Shown piece after piece: positions 1-4,854 of a stretch of 6,494 nucleotides of DNA. Numbering within the stretch: the stretch's first letter is position 1; every line of letters starts with the position of its first letter. A program made the position numbers and the translations under genes. Source of the stretch: an uncultured Ruminococcus sp. (lineage in GTDB: Bacteria; Bacillota; Clostridia; Oscillospirales; Acutalibacteraceae); the NCBI GenBank assembly GCA_945632055.1, contig CALZCU010000056.1:1-6494 (forward strand), in the 5' to 3' direction. The notes under the pieces were generated by a model. It ran no database searches, was not told the origin of the DNA, and saw only the letters and a program-made list of their open reading frames with translations.

Positions 1-282
1 GTCATTGATACGGCTAAAAGGGAATTGCAGGAGGAAACAGGGGCTAAAGAATTTACTATTGAGCTTGTATGCGCATATTCTGTCACCGGCAAAAATCGGG
101 TTAATTCGACAGGCGAAGAAACCTTCGGAATGCTTTACTTTGCCCGGATAAACAGCTTTGAAACTGAGCTTCACAGTGAAATGGAAAGTGTTGCTTTGTT
201 TGATGAAATTCCCGAAAAGCTGACCTATCCTTTGATCCAGCCTTTGCTGATTGAAGAATACATAAAAAGAAACGGTATTTGA
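1..282 (+). CDS. Nudix hydrolase, C-terminal part (5' end outside window)
   Basis: The reading frame is open from the first base and ends in TGA, giving 93 visible residues. Near its start is RELQEETGA, which fits the second half of the Nudix box (REUxEExGU, U = bulky aliphatic). This motif holds the glutamates that bind the divalent metal in hydrolases of nucleoside diphosphates linked to another moiety. The glycine and first glutamate of the box lie upstream of the window. The rest (ELVCAYSVTG, then TFGMLYFARI) matches the beta strands that follow the Nudix helix. The substrate cannot be told: the family covers 8-oxo-dGTP, ADP-ribose, NADH and others. The true start is outside, so the TTG at 25 inside REL is not a start. 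The next gene begins 16 bp downstream on the same strand, so the two are probably co-transcribed. Confidence 0.85.
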   Translation, partial: VIDTAKRELQEETGAKEFTIELVCAYSVTGKNRVNSTGEETFGMLYFARINSFETELHSEMESVALFDEIPEKLTYPLIQPLLIEEYIKRNGI

Positions 283-298
283 GTGGAGTTCGGTATAC

Positions 299-751
299 TT
301 GAGCAATTTTGAAGATAAAAAGGCTGAAATTATTGCGAATTTAGGCAGCAGTAAAAATATGGTGCTTTCGACATCGTACAATGACAAGGTAACTTCAAGA
401 ATGATGAGCGTTATTGTTATTGACGGTGAGTTCTATTTTCAAACAGATAAAAATTTCAGAAAGTATAATCAAATTAAAAACAACCCAAATGTTTCCCTTT
501 GCTGTGACAATATTTCGGTTGAGGGAATTTGTACCGAGCTTGGCAAGCCTGCTGACAATCAGAAATTCATTGCACTCTTTGAGAAGCATTACAATTGGTC
601 GTATAATATGTATTCTATGCTTGATAACGAAAGGCTGTTTAAAATAACTCCCGAATACATAAGGCTGTGGACTTATGAAAATTCAAAGCCTTATATTGAA
701 ATTTTAGATTTTAAGTCGGGAGAGTACAGCAAAACACTTTATGAATGTTAG
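299..751 (+). CDS. Pyridoxamine 5'-phosphate oxidase-like (split-barrel flavin-binding) protein
   Basis: This 150-residue protein has the look of the small pyridoxamine 5'-phosphate oxidase-like family (general stress protein 26 type). An N-terminal helix (KKAEIIANLGSSKN) is followed by the strand VLSTSYNDKVTSRMMSVIVIDGEFYFQTD, then KYNQIKNNPNVSLCC, the usual split-barrel pattern. Family members bind FMN, or sometimes F420 or haem, as homodimers in the cytoplasm; the cofactor and substrate here are unknown. The start is TTG at 299, with GGAG at 285-288 ten bases upstream. The next in-frame ATG, at 359, would remove the first conserved helix. The gene starts 16 bp after the Nudix stop, so coupling is likely. 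True PdxH biosynthetic enzymes are longer (about 200 residues or more), so a vitamin B6 synthesis role is not supported. No terminator hairpin with a U-run is seen right after the stop. Confidence 0.8.
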   Translation: MSNFEDKKAEIIANLGSSKNMVLSTSYNDKVTSRMMSVIVIDGEFYFQTDKNFRKYNQIKNNPNVSLCCDNISVEGICTELGKPADNQKFIALFEKHYNWSYNMYSMLDNERLFKITPEYIRLWTYENSKPYIEILDFKSGEYSKTLYEC

Positions 752-775
752 GGCAGTTCAGTTAATCTGCTAAAT

Positions 776-801
776 GTAGGTAACGGTTTTGACCGTTCCG
801 T
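776..801 (+). repeat. Hairpin repeat unit, copy 1
   Basis: This 26-bp unit begins GTAGG. It contains the stem AACGGT / ACCGTT around a TTTG loop and ends in TTCCG. It aligns without gaps to the reverse complement of the unit at 832-857, with 21 of 26 identical bases. It lies between the flavin-protein gene and the Crp/Fnr gene. No U-run follows, so it is not a normal intrinsic terminator. It resembles the small dispersed palindromic repeats found between genes in Clostridia genomes, though that class assignment is an inference. Confidence 0.65.
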
Positions 802-831
802 TTGTGCTGTGCTACAGTTTGGTGTAATTCT

Positions 832-857
832 GCGGAACAGTCAAGACTGTTCCCTAC
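832..857 (-). repeat. Hairpin repeat unit, copy 2 (inverted relative to copy 1)
   Basis: This unit holds a perfect 9-bp stem, GGAACAGTC / GACTGTTCC, around an AA loop at 834-853. It is flanked by GC on the left and CTAC on the right. Read on the minus strand it matches copy 1 at 21 of 26 positions. One pair of differences is compensatory: an A-T pair in this stem is a G-C pair in copy 1. The 30-bp spacer between the copies shows no coding sequence. Confidence 0.7.
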
Positions 858-932
858 GCTTATTATGCCTATAGCATCGATGCACAGGAAAATGCTTGTG
901 TCGGACTTGAATAGATTATCGGAGGTGAGGTT

Positions 933-1577
933 TTGCAGGATATTAGTTTATCGCACTCGGGGACGGAGGCTTGCAGGGATATGCAGGAGCTTTTTGAAGC
1001 TCTCAGCCCGACCAGAACCTTTGCTAAGGGCGAGATAATTTACCGTCAGGGCGATTCGGCAACGAGCTTTTGCTACCTCAAGCGGGGCAGAGTGTGCGTG
1101 TTTATGACCTCGATTGACGGAATGGAGAAAACTCTCAACACCGCATCAAAGGGCGAGCTTCTCGGCGAGGGCGCATTCTTCGACAGAAAGCCGAGAGTAA
1201 GCTCAGCCAGAGCCGTTACAGCCTGCGAGGTTGTTATGATTGACGAGCAAAGGCTTACCTCACTTTTCGCATCGCACCCGAAGCTTGCGTTTGAGCTTCT
1301 TGAAATTCTTGCAAACAGAATTCGCCTGCTTTCCTCACAGCTTGACTCAATGACCTTTTTGCAGGCTGACGCAAGAATTGCACGACTGCTTCTGCAAAAT
1401 GAAACCAACGGAAGTGTTTCGCTGACTCACGAGGATATCGCCGCATCGGTCGGTGTTTCGAGAGTTACGGTCAGCAAAACGCTCGGCAGACTTGCCGCAA
1501 AAGGTGATATTGCAACCGCCTACAGAAAAATTGTAATCAAAAATCGTGCAGGGCTTGAGGAATTATCAGCCTTGTAA
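933..1577 (+). CDS. Crp/Fnr-family transcriptional regulator
   Basis: The 214-residue protein has the two-domain Crp/Fnr plan. The N-terminal cyclic-nucleotide-binding-type barrel spans about residues 18-110 (FAKGEIIYRQGDSATSFCYL, then GELLGEGAFFDRKP). A dimerisation helix covers about 112-148. The C-terminal winged helix-turn-helix spans about 160-205 (LTHEDIAASVGVSRVTVSKTLGRL, where SRVTVSKTL is the recognition helix). TTG at 933 is the start: GGAGGTGAG at 921-929 is well placed, and an in-frame TAG at 912-914 excludes longer forms. If GE (78-79) is aligned to the E. coli CRP phosphate-binding loop, the Arg82 equivalent is shifted (PRVSSA instead of ERSA), so cAMP is unlikely to be the ligand. 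Cysteines 14, 47, 55 and 98 do not form an FNR-like N-terminal Fe-S cluster. It is probably a single-gene unit ended by the following terminator. Its regulon and ligand cannot be seen. Confidence 0.9.
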   Translation: MQDISLSHSGTEACRDMQELFEALSPTRTFAKGEIIYRQGDSATSFCYLKRGRVCVFMTSIDGMEKTLNTASKGELLGEGAFFDRKPRVSSARAVTACEVVMIDEQRLTSLFASHPKLAFELLEILANRIRLLSSQLDSMTFLQADARIARLLLQNETNGSVSLTHEDIAASVGVSRVTVSKTLGRLAAKGDIATAYRKIVIKNRAGLEELSAL

Positions 1578-1598
1578 AATAAATATAAGATAAATGGT

Positions 1599-1636
1599 AA
1601 TACCGCAGATTTGATGTCTGCGGTATTTTTTCTTTT
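1599..1636 (+). terminator. Intrinsic terminator after the Crp/Fnr gene
   Basis: A perfect 11-bp stem (AATACCGCAGA / TCTGCGGTATT) surrounds a 7-nt loop and runs into TTTTCTTTT. It starts 21 bp after the stop codon of the regulator. This is a classic Rho-independent terminator and ends that transcription unit. Confidence 0.92.
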
Positions 1637-1678
1637 ATTAAAAAGTTTTAAAAAAATTTTTTAAATTTTTTAAATATT

Positions 1679-1710
1679 TAAAACTTTTCAATATCCTCCT
1701 CCGTCTATAT
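1679..1710 (+). promoter_or_regulatory. Candidate ECF-sigma-type promoter
   Basis: AAAAC (1680-1684) followed by TTTT, then CGTC (1702-1705) after a 17-bp spacer and TATATT, resembles Firmicutes ECF-sigma promoters, whose consensus is a GAAAC/AAC -35 and a CGTC/CGTA -10 separated by about 16 bp. The AT-only block directly upstream could act as an UP element. Transcription would start near 1712, giving a leader of about 190 nt before the dockerin start codon. No ECF sigma gene is in the window. The call rests on motif similarity only. Confidence 0.45.
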
Positions 1711-1772
1711 TAGTGAAAGGGCAAAAAAGCTTTTTTAATACAGATAAATCAATATTTCTGAGGAGGGAGATT

Positions 1773-1811
1773 ATGTATTGTGAAAATTCAGAGATGAACA
1801 GACCACCCTGA
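1773..1811 (+). CDS. Possible 12-residue leader peptide ORF
   Basis: ATG at 1773 follows GAGGAGGGAG (1760-1769) at good spacing, one of the strongest ribosome binding sites in the window. The frame encodes MYCENSEMNRPP and stops at TGA 1809-1811, 90 bp before the dockerin ATG. It could be a translated leader peptide, or the start of a gene whose body was lost, for example one that once followed the ECF-like promoter. No homology is recognised, and a peptide this short has no coding statistics. The ribosome binding site is the only support. Confidence 0.3.
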   Translation: MYCENSEMNRPP

Positions 1812-1851
1812 TATTATTCAGCCAATCAAAATGCAAACCGTACATAAATTA

Positions 1852-1879
1852 TTGAAAATAAAAAATCAAAACTTATTAA
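1852..1879 (+). promoter_or_regulatory. Weak sigma-A-like promoter candidate for the dockerin gene
   Basis: TTGAAA (1852-1857) and TATTAA (1874-1879) are separated by 16 bp. They would start transcription only a few bases before the ribosome binding site GGAG at 1891-1894. The area is very AT-rich, so such matches arise easily by chance. The ECF-like promoter further upstream is the alternative. Confidence 0.3.
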
Positions 1880-1901
1880 AAATATCAAAAGGAGTTTTAT
1901 T

Positions 1902-2759
1902 ATGAAAAAAATCAAATCTTTAATTCTTGCAGGAATCATTACAGCATCGTGCTTTGCAGGCACAATATCCGTTTCGGCTGAAACCGTAGCTGACGATACA
2001 GCTTATATTTATGTAACGGATGCGATATCAGAGCGTTCCGGTAAATATCCTGTTCCCGAAACACCTTCCGCTCCTGCACTCACAGCAAAGGTCGGTGACA
2101 TTATCGAGGTAACAGTAAACCTAAAAACAATCTCTGACAAAAATAACTTTGCCGGATTATGGATTATGAGCTTTTTCGGTCAGGAAAAAGCAGGTGACCA
2201 CGAATTTATCAAGGACAAATCCCTTGAGCTAACTTATGCGTATTATGGCAATGGCTTAGCTTCAAAGGAGGCAAGCCTTAAGACAGCGTCAGTTATAACA
2301 AATATGCCCAATTTCCTAAATGAAGATAGTAATACCTATCGGTATAGTCATTACGGATACACAGCTGCAACCGCATATGATGATATTTACATTGACAACA
2401 CAGACATATGCAAATATACTCTTGAGGTAAAGAAGCCGGGAAAAACATTTATAAATACAACACTGCAAGAGGTTGCATATTTTGATGATATCCTATATCC
2501 CCATGGTACGAATTTGGTGGGGGCTGTCGATATCAAGACCTCGGTTGCTGTCGTAGGCAATGTAAATAATAAAGGAATTATGGGAGATGTTGACAGCGAC
2601 GGTGCGCTCACAATCAAGGACGCTACATTAATTCAGAAGTACTGCGCAGGCATTGCAGACTTCACTGCGGAGCAGTCAAGACTTGCAGATGTGAACAGCG
2701 ATGGAGATATAAACATTGTCGATACAACGGAAATTCAGAAAATAATTGCAAAGCGTTAA
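1902..2759 (+). CDS. Secreted dockerin protein with cohesin-like N-terminal domain
   Basis: The 285-residue protein starts at ATG with GGAG seven bases upstream. Residues 1-26 form a Sec signal peptide (KK, hydrophobic core, cleavage after VSA). Residues about 55-215 contain KVGDIIEVTVNLKT and later YTLEVKKPGKTFI, which resemble the beta strands of cohesin-like modules; this part is an inference. A dockerin follows at 228-285, with two F-hand calcium loops, DVDSDGALTIKD (229-240) and DVNSDGDINIVD (263-274), each followed by an IQK helix. Dockerins bind cohesins and anchor secreted proteins in cellulosome- or amylosome-like complexes. No catalytic domain is seen, so a structural, adhesive or adaptor role is more likely than a glycosidase. 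Residues 10-11 of the two calcium loops differ (IK and IV), so the repeats are not symmetric at sites that often set partner choice. The gene is apparently monocistronic, with a terminator downstream. Confidence 0.85.
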   Translation: MKKIKSLILAGIITASCFAGTISVSAETVADDTAYIYVTDAISERSGKYPVPETPSAPALTAKVGDIIEVTVNLKTISDKNNFAGLWIMSFFGQEKAGDHEFIKDKSLELTYAYYGNGLASKEASLKTASVITNMPNFLNEDSNTYRYSHYGYTAATAYDDIYIDNTDICKYTLEVKKPGKTFINTTLQEVAYFDDILYPHGTNLVGAVDIKTSVAVVGNVNNKGIMGDVDSDGALTIKDATLIQKYCAGIADFTAEQSRLADVNSDGDINIVDTTEIQKIIAKR

Positions 2760-2804
2760 TAGAAAACAAACAGTGTTAGCTGCGAAGGATAAATAAAACA
2801 TAAA

Positions 2805-2845
2805 AAAGAGCTGTCGCAAATCGGTAAGTTTTGCGACAGCTCTTT
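2805..2845. terminator. Shared, probably bidirectional terminator
   Basis: A perfect 16-bp stem (2805-2820 with 2830-2845, core AGAGCTGTCGC) closes a 9-nt loop. An A-run at 2802-2807 on the left provides the U-tract for minus-strand transcripts. TTTATT on the right is a weaker tail for the plus strand. It lies between two convergent genes, 46 bp after the dockerin stop and 15 bp after the stop of the minus-strand zinc-ribbon gene, so it probably serves both. Confidence 0.9.
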
Positions 2846-2859
2846 ATTAAGATATTTGA

Positions 2860-3363
2860 TTAGATGTTTTTGCTTCCGCAGTAGGGACAGAATTTTGTGT
2901 CTGCATCAATCTCCTTGCCGCAGGCTGTGCAGAAAATGCTGTGCTGACTGTTGTCGGCAGGGGTGCTGTATGCGTTGCTCTGATTCTCCTGAGCGTAGGA
3001 TGCGTAGCCGTTATTTTGCGGCTGATTGTAGGGAGAGTACGGATTGTTCTGCGGCTGAGCCTGAGCATAGGGGTCGTAGCCGATTCCCTGCGGGGGCATA
3101 GGCTGATAGCCGTTATAGCCGTAGAACTGCTGTTTTGCAGCCTTGTTTTTGCTTGCCTTAAGAACAGCTCCGACAATTATGAGGATTATTCCGAGAACAA
3201 GGAAACCGATTCCCGTATAAAGGACAATCTGGTCAAAGTTTGATATTTTTGTTGTGTACAAGACGGAAAACTTAAGTTTGTAATTACTGCCGATTATCAG
3301 ACCTGATGTAATTCCGCTGATTCCCATTAATGTAAAAATTATACCGAGTACAAGTGCAGCCAT
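2860..3363 (-). CDS. Two-TM membrane protein with Tyr/Gln/Pro-rich linker and C-terminal zinc ribbon
   Basis: The 167-residue protein starts at ATG (3363-3361), with GGAGA at 3375-3371 seven bases upstream. Two hydrophobic segments (about residues 3-25 and 46-69) are joined by a short polar loop. A linker of about 70 residues, rich in Tyr, Gln, Asn and Pro (YGYNGYQPMPPQG, then repeated NNPYSPYNQ-like units), leads to a C-terminal zinc ribbon with Cys145, Cys148, Cys159 and Cys162 (CTACG...CPYCG). Many Firmicutes membrane proteins of unknown function carry such a ribbon, usually at one end beside a flexible linker. The ribbon is expected in the cytoplasm, which fits an even number of TM helices with both ends inside. 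The function is not recognised. The gene is alone on its strand here. Confidence 0.8.
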   Translation of the reverse strand: MAALVLGIIFTLMGISGITSGLIIGSNYKLKFSVLYTTKISNFDQIVLYTGIGFLVLGIILIIVGAVLKASKNKAAKQQFYGYNGYQPMPPQGIGYDPYAQAQPQNNPYSPYNQPQNNGYASYAQENQSNAYSTPADNSQHSIFCTACGKEIDADTKFCPYCGSKNI

Positions 3364-3454
3364 AAAATCATCTCCAAAATTTTTTTATTTTGCTTTATAG
3401 GAAATTGCTCGTCAATGGTCGGGCAAAGAAGGCTTGATAATATAAACCTGTCTG

Positions 3455-3481
3455 CTCGAATTGCGTGTCGAGAAACTCGAA
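3455..3481 (-). promoter_or_regulatory. Overlapping alternative hairpins in the leader of the zinc-ribbon gene
   Basis: The element CTCGA occurs at 3455-3459 and 3476-3480, and its complement TCGAG lies between them at 3468-3472. The middle element can pair with either neighbour, with loops of 8 nt or 3 nt, but not with both. On the minus strand this would lie in the 5' leader of the zinc-ribbon gene. The stems are only 5 bp, so a regulatory role is uncertain. Confidence 0.3.
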
Positions 3482-3492
3482 TGTTTAAATTC

Positions 3493-3519
3493 ATTTTATC
3501 ATATATGATCAACTGTCAA
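3493..3519 (-). promoter_or_regulatory. Candidate promoter with palindromic spacer for the zinc-ribbon gene
   Basis: On the minus strand, TTGACA (3519-3514) and TAAAAT (3498-3493) are separated by 15 bp. The short spacing is partly offset by an extended -10 (TGA before TAAAAT). The palindrome ATCATATATGAT (3498-3509) fills most of the spacer, the position expected of an operator. The transcript would start near 3486 and carry a leader of about 120 nt. Confidence 0.45.
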
Positions 3520-3585
3520 CGAAAATTGAGGTAAATATTGTTAATAATATACATATTGACGAGCCTTGTCGAAAATTCGGTAAAT
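3520..3585 (+). repeat. Imperfect direct repeat upstream of the Xre-AbrB gene
   Basis: CGAAAATTGAGGTAAAT at 3520-3536 and CGAAAATTCGGTAAAT at 3570-3585 differ by one indel and one substitution and start 50 bp apart, near five helical turns. Two similar sites on one face of the helix would suit a dimeric regulator such as the adjacent Xre-AbrB protein. The region is AT-rich, which weakens the case. Confidence 0.4.
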
Positions 3586-3657
3586 GAAATTAATGGTTGT
3601 ATTTTATAATTGTAAATATGTAAACCAAAATTAACATAAAATGTTGGCTTGTGTTTA

Positions 3658-3686
3658 TTGCAGAAGCCGATTTTATCTGATATTCT
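3658..3686 (+). promoter_or_regulatory. Candidate sigma-A promoter of the Xre-AbrB/ABC operon
   Basis: TTGCAG (3658-3663) and TATTCT (3681-3686) are separated by 17 bp. Transcription would start near 3693, about 18 nt before the ATG at 3711. The two hexamers match the consensus TTGACA and TATAAT at about four of six positions each. The hairpin AACAT-AAA-ATGTT ends 12 bp upstream of the -35. Confidence 0.5.
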
Positions 3687-3710
3687 TATATTCACAGGGA
3701 GTGAAAAATT

Positions 3711-4112
3711 ATGATTAATATGAATTTGAAATATTTGCGCAAACAATTCGGACTTTCGCAGGAGGAGCTTGCAGAGAAAATTGATGTTTCCCGTCAGTCG
3801 GTTGCCAAGTGGGAGAGCGGCGAAACTCTGCCCGATATTCTGAAGTGCAGAGAGCTTGCAAACCTATTTGACACAACGATTGATAACCTTATGAATTATT
3901 CATTTGAGCAGGACTCTTTTGACGAAAATGAAACAGACGGCAAGTATGTGTTCGGCATAGTAAAGGTCGGTGAAAGAGGGCAGGTTGTGATACCGAAGCA
4001 CGCAAGGCTGGTGTTTGACATAGCCCCCGGCGACAGGCTGATTGTTCTCGGTGACAAAAAAAGGGGAGGAATTGCGCTTGCAAAGCTTCCGGGAATTATT
4101 CATCAGGATTGA
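3711..4112 (+). CDS. Xre-type HTH / AbrB-SpoVT fusion transcriptional regulator
   Basis: The 133-residue protein joins two DNA-binding domains. Residues about 5-60 are a Xre/Cro helix-turn-helix (LRKQFGLSQEELAEKIDVSRQSVAKWESGETLPD; recognition helix SRQSVAKWE at 27-35). Residues about 81-127 are an AbrB/MazE/SpoVT swapped-hairpin domain (VKVGERGQVVIPKHARLVFDIAPGDRLIVLGD), joined by an acidic linker at 65-77. The ATG at 3711 follows GGGAG at 3697-3701. A second in-frame ATG at 3720 is too far from that site. The ABC ATPase gene starts 13 bp after the stop, and its ribosome binding site begins within this gene's final codons. This suggests that the regulator controls its own exporter operon, perhaps in response to the exported compound. 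That role is inferred from the arrangement, and the ligand is unknown. Confidence 0.9.
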   Translation: MINMNLKYLRKQFGLSQEELAEKIDVSRQSVAKWESGETLPDILKCRELANLFDTTIDNLMNYSFEQDSFDENETDGKYVFGIVKVGERGQVVIPKHARLVFDIAPGDRLIVLGDKKRGGIALAKLPGIIHQD

Positions 4113-4125
4113 GAGGAGAATGGAA

Positions 4126-4854
4126 ATGTATGCAATAAAAACAGAAAATCTGACTAAAAAGTTTAAGGAAAAGGTTGCGGTAAACACTCTGAACCTGACG
4201 GTAAACGAGGGAGAGCTTTATGCTCTGCTCGGCGTAAACGGCGCAGGAAAATCGACCACAATAAAGATGCTGTCGTGCCTTACTGCTCCGACCGAAGGTG
4301 ACGCACTTCTGCTCGGCAGCAGCATTGTAAAGGACAGGGAAGCGGTAAAACAGATTATTAATGTTTCGCCGCAGGAAACTGCTGTTGCGGAAAAGCTGTC
4401 TGTTCGTGAAAATCTTGAGCTGATTGCACGGATTTACGGCTCAGACAAGCGCACGGCAAGGCTCAGAGCCGATGAAATCATAGAAAAATTTGATATGCAG
4501 GAGATTGCAGGCAGTCGTGCGAAAACGCTTTCGGGCGGCTGGCAGCGCAGATTGAGCATAGCAATGGCTCTTATCACTGAGCCGAAAATACTTTTCCTCG
4601 ACGAGCCGACTCTCGGACTTGATGTGCTTGCTCGCAGAGAGCTTTGGAGCGTAATAGAAAATCTCAAGGGGAAAATTACAATCATACTCACCACACACTA
4701 TCTTGAGGAAGCCGAGTCGCTTTCCGACAGAATCGGAATTATGGCTAAGGGCAGAGTTAAGGCGGAGGGTACGGCTCAGGAGCTTAAAAGCCTTGCCGAT
4801 ACGGACAATTTTGAAGAGGCATTTATAAGAATTGCAGGGGAGGGAATATTATGA
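4126..4854 (+). CDS. ABC transporter ATP-binding protein (drug/peptide export type)
   Basis: This is a 242-residue nucleotide-binding subunit with all core motifs: Walker A GVNGAGKST (36-44), Q-loop Gln83 (VSPQE), signature LSGGW (135-139, in place of LSGGQ), Walker B ILFLDE (155-160), D-loop LGLD (163-166) and H-loop His191. It energises export by dimerising on the cytoplasmic face of the permease encoded next. The start chosen is ATG 4126 (MYAIKTENLTKKF), seven bases after GGAG 4115-4118. The in-frame ATG at 4120 is only one base from that site, and longer forms would overlap the regulator gene. It resembles DrrA/CcmA-like exporters of antibiotics and peptides, with no importer-type features. 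It overlaps the permease gene by ATGA, a sign of translational coupling. Confidence 0.93.
   Translation: MYAIKTENLTKKFKEKVAVNTLNLTVNEGELYALLGVNGAGKSTTIKMLSCLTAPTEGDALLLGSSIVKDREAVKQIINVSPQETAVAEKLSVRENLELIARIYGSDKRTARLRADEIIEKFDMQEIAGSRAKTLSGGWQRRLSIAMALITEPKILFLDEPTLGLDVLARRELWSVIENLKGKITIILTTHYLEEAESLSDRIGIMAKGRVKAEGTAQELKSLADTDNFEEAFIRIAGEGIL

Larger units (their letters stand above)
1637..1901 (+). other. AT-rich promoter and leader region before the dockerin gene
   Basis: This stretch belongs to a 324-bp gap without a normal-size gene. In order it holds a 48-bp block (1641-1688) with only two G/C bases, bounded by the 12-bp inverted repeat AAAAGTTTTAAA / TTTAAAACTTTT; an ECF-sigma-like promoter at about 1679-1705; a perfect palindrome AAAAAAGCTTTTTT at 1723-1736; and a 12-codon ORF at 1773-1811 with a strong ribosome binding site. 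A weak sigma-A-like promoter at about 1852-1879 lies just before the dockerin gene. No tRNA or known riboswitch fold was recognised. Confidence 0.6.
3364..3710. other. Divergent intergenic region with small repeats
   Basis: This 347-bp region separates the minus-strand zinc-ribbon gene from the plus-strand Xre-AbrB gene. It contains the two candidate promoters listed separately; the 12-bp palindrome ATCATATATGAT (3498-3509); two overlapping hairpins at 3455-3481; an imperfect direct repeat CGAAAATT...GGTAAAT at 3520-3536 and 3570-3585; a 10-bp inverted repeat GCTCGTCAAT / ATTGACGAGC (3407-3416 and 3555-3564); and a small hairpin AACAT-AAA-ATGTT (3633-3645). No coding sequence or known RNA gene is visible. 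Confidence 0.6.

Noticed and set aside
802..830. TTGTGC-N17-TAATTC between the two hairpin repeats as a promoter for the Crp/Fnr gene.
   Set aside because: Only three and two of six bases match the consensus hexamers, so it is no better than chance.
874..883. Palindrome GCATCGATGC upstream of the Crp/Fnr gene as an autoregulatory site.
   Set aside because: It does not resemble the TGTGA/TTGAT half-sites of Crp/Fnr proteins, no promoter is clear around it, and a 10-bp palindrome is weak evidence.
1694..1766. TCCTCCTC (1694-1701) is complementary to the ribosome binding site GAGGAGG (1760-1766), suggesting a switch that hides the site.
   Set aside because: If the ECF-like promoter is real, transcription starts near 1712, so the complementary stretch is not in the RNA. 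Both strings are also simple purine or pyrimidine runs that pair easily by chance.
1798..1905. A second frame stays open from 1798 to the TGA at 1903-1905 (reading TDHPDIIQPIKMQ...), which would extend the 12-codon ORF if a frameshift occurred.
   Set aside because: There is no slippery sequence, the later part is Lys/Asn/Leu-rich as expected of AT-rich non-coding DNA, and no family is recognised.
1902..1979. Cysteine in TASCFAG of the dockerin protein's signal peptide as a lipoprotein anchor site.
   Set aside because: The -3 residue is Thr rather than Leu/Val/Ile, and a clear signal peptidase I site (VSA) follows, so ordinary secretion is more likely.
2856..3243. Open frames opposite the zinc-ribbon gene and in other frames.
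   Set aside because: They are antisense shadows of the Tyr/Gln/Pro-rich linker, with low-complexity Arg/Cys/Ser composition and no ribosome binding sites, whereas the minus-strand gene has TM helices, four zinc-binding cysteines and a good start.
3407..3564. 10-bp inverted repeat GCTCGTCAAT / ATTGACGAGC, 138 bp apart, as the ends of a mobile element or paired operators.
   Set aside because: The match stops abruptly at 10 bp, there is no target duplication or coding content, and a repeat this short is not rare in a 350-bp region.
4042..4125. A longer ABC ATPase starting at 4042 or at ATG 4120.
   Set aside because: A start at 4042 lies deep inside the regulator gene with no ribosome binding site. 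ATG 4120 is one base from GGAG, while ATG 4126 has ideal spacing and begins directly with the family's first strand.
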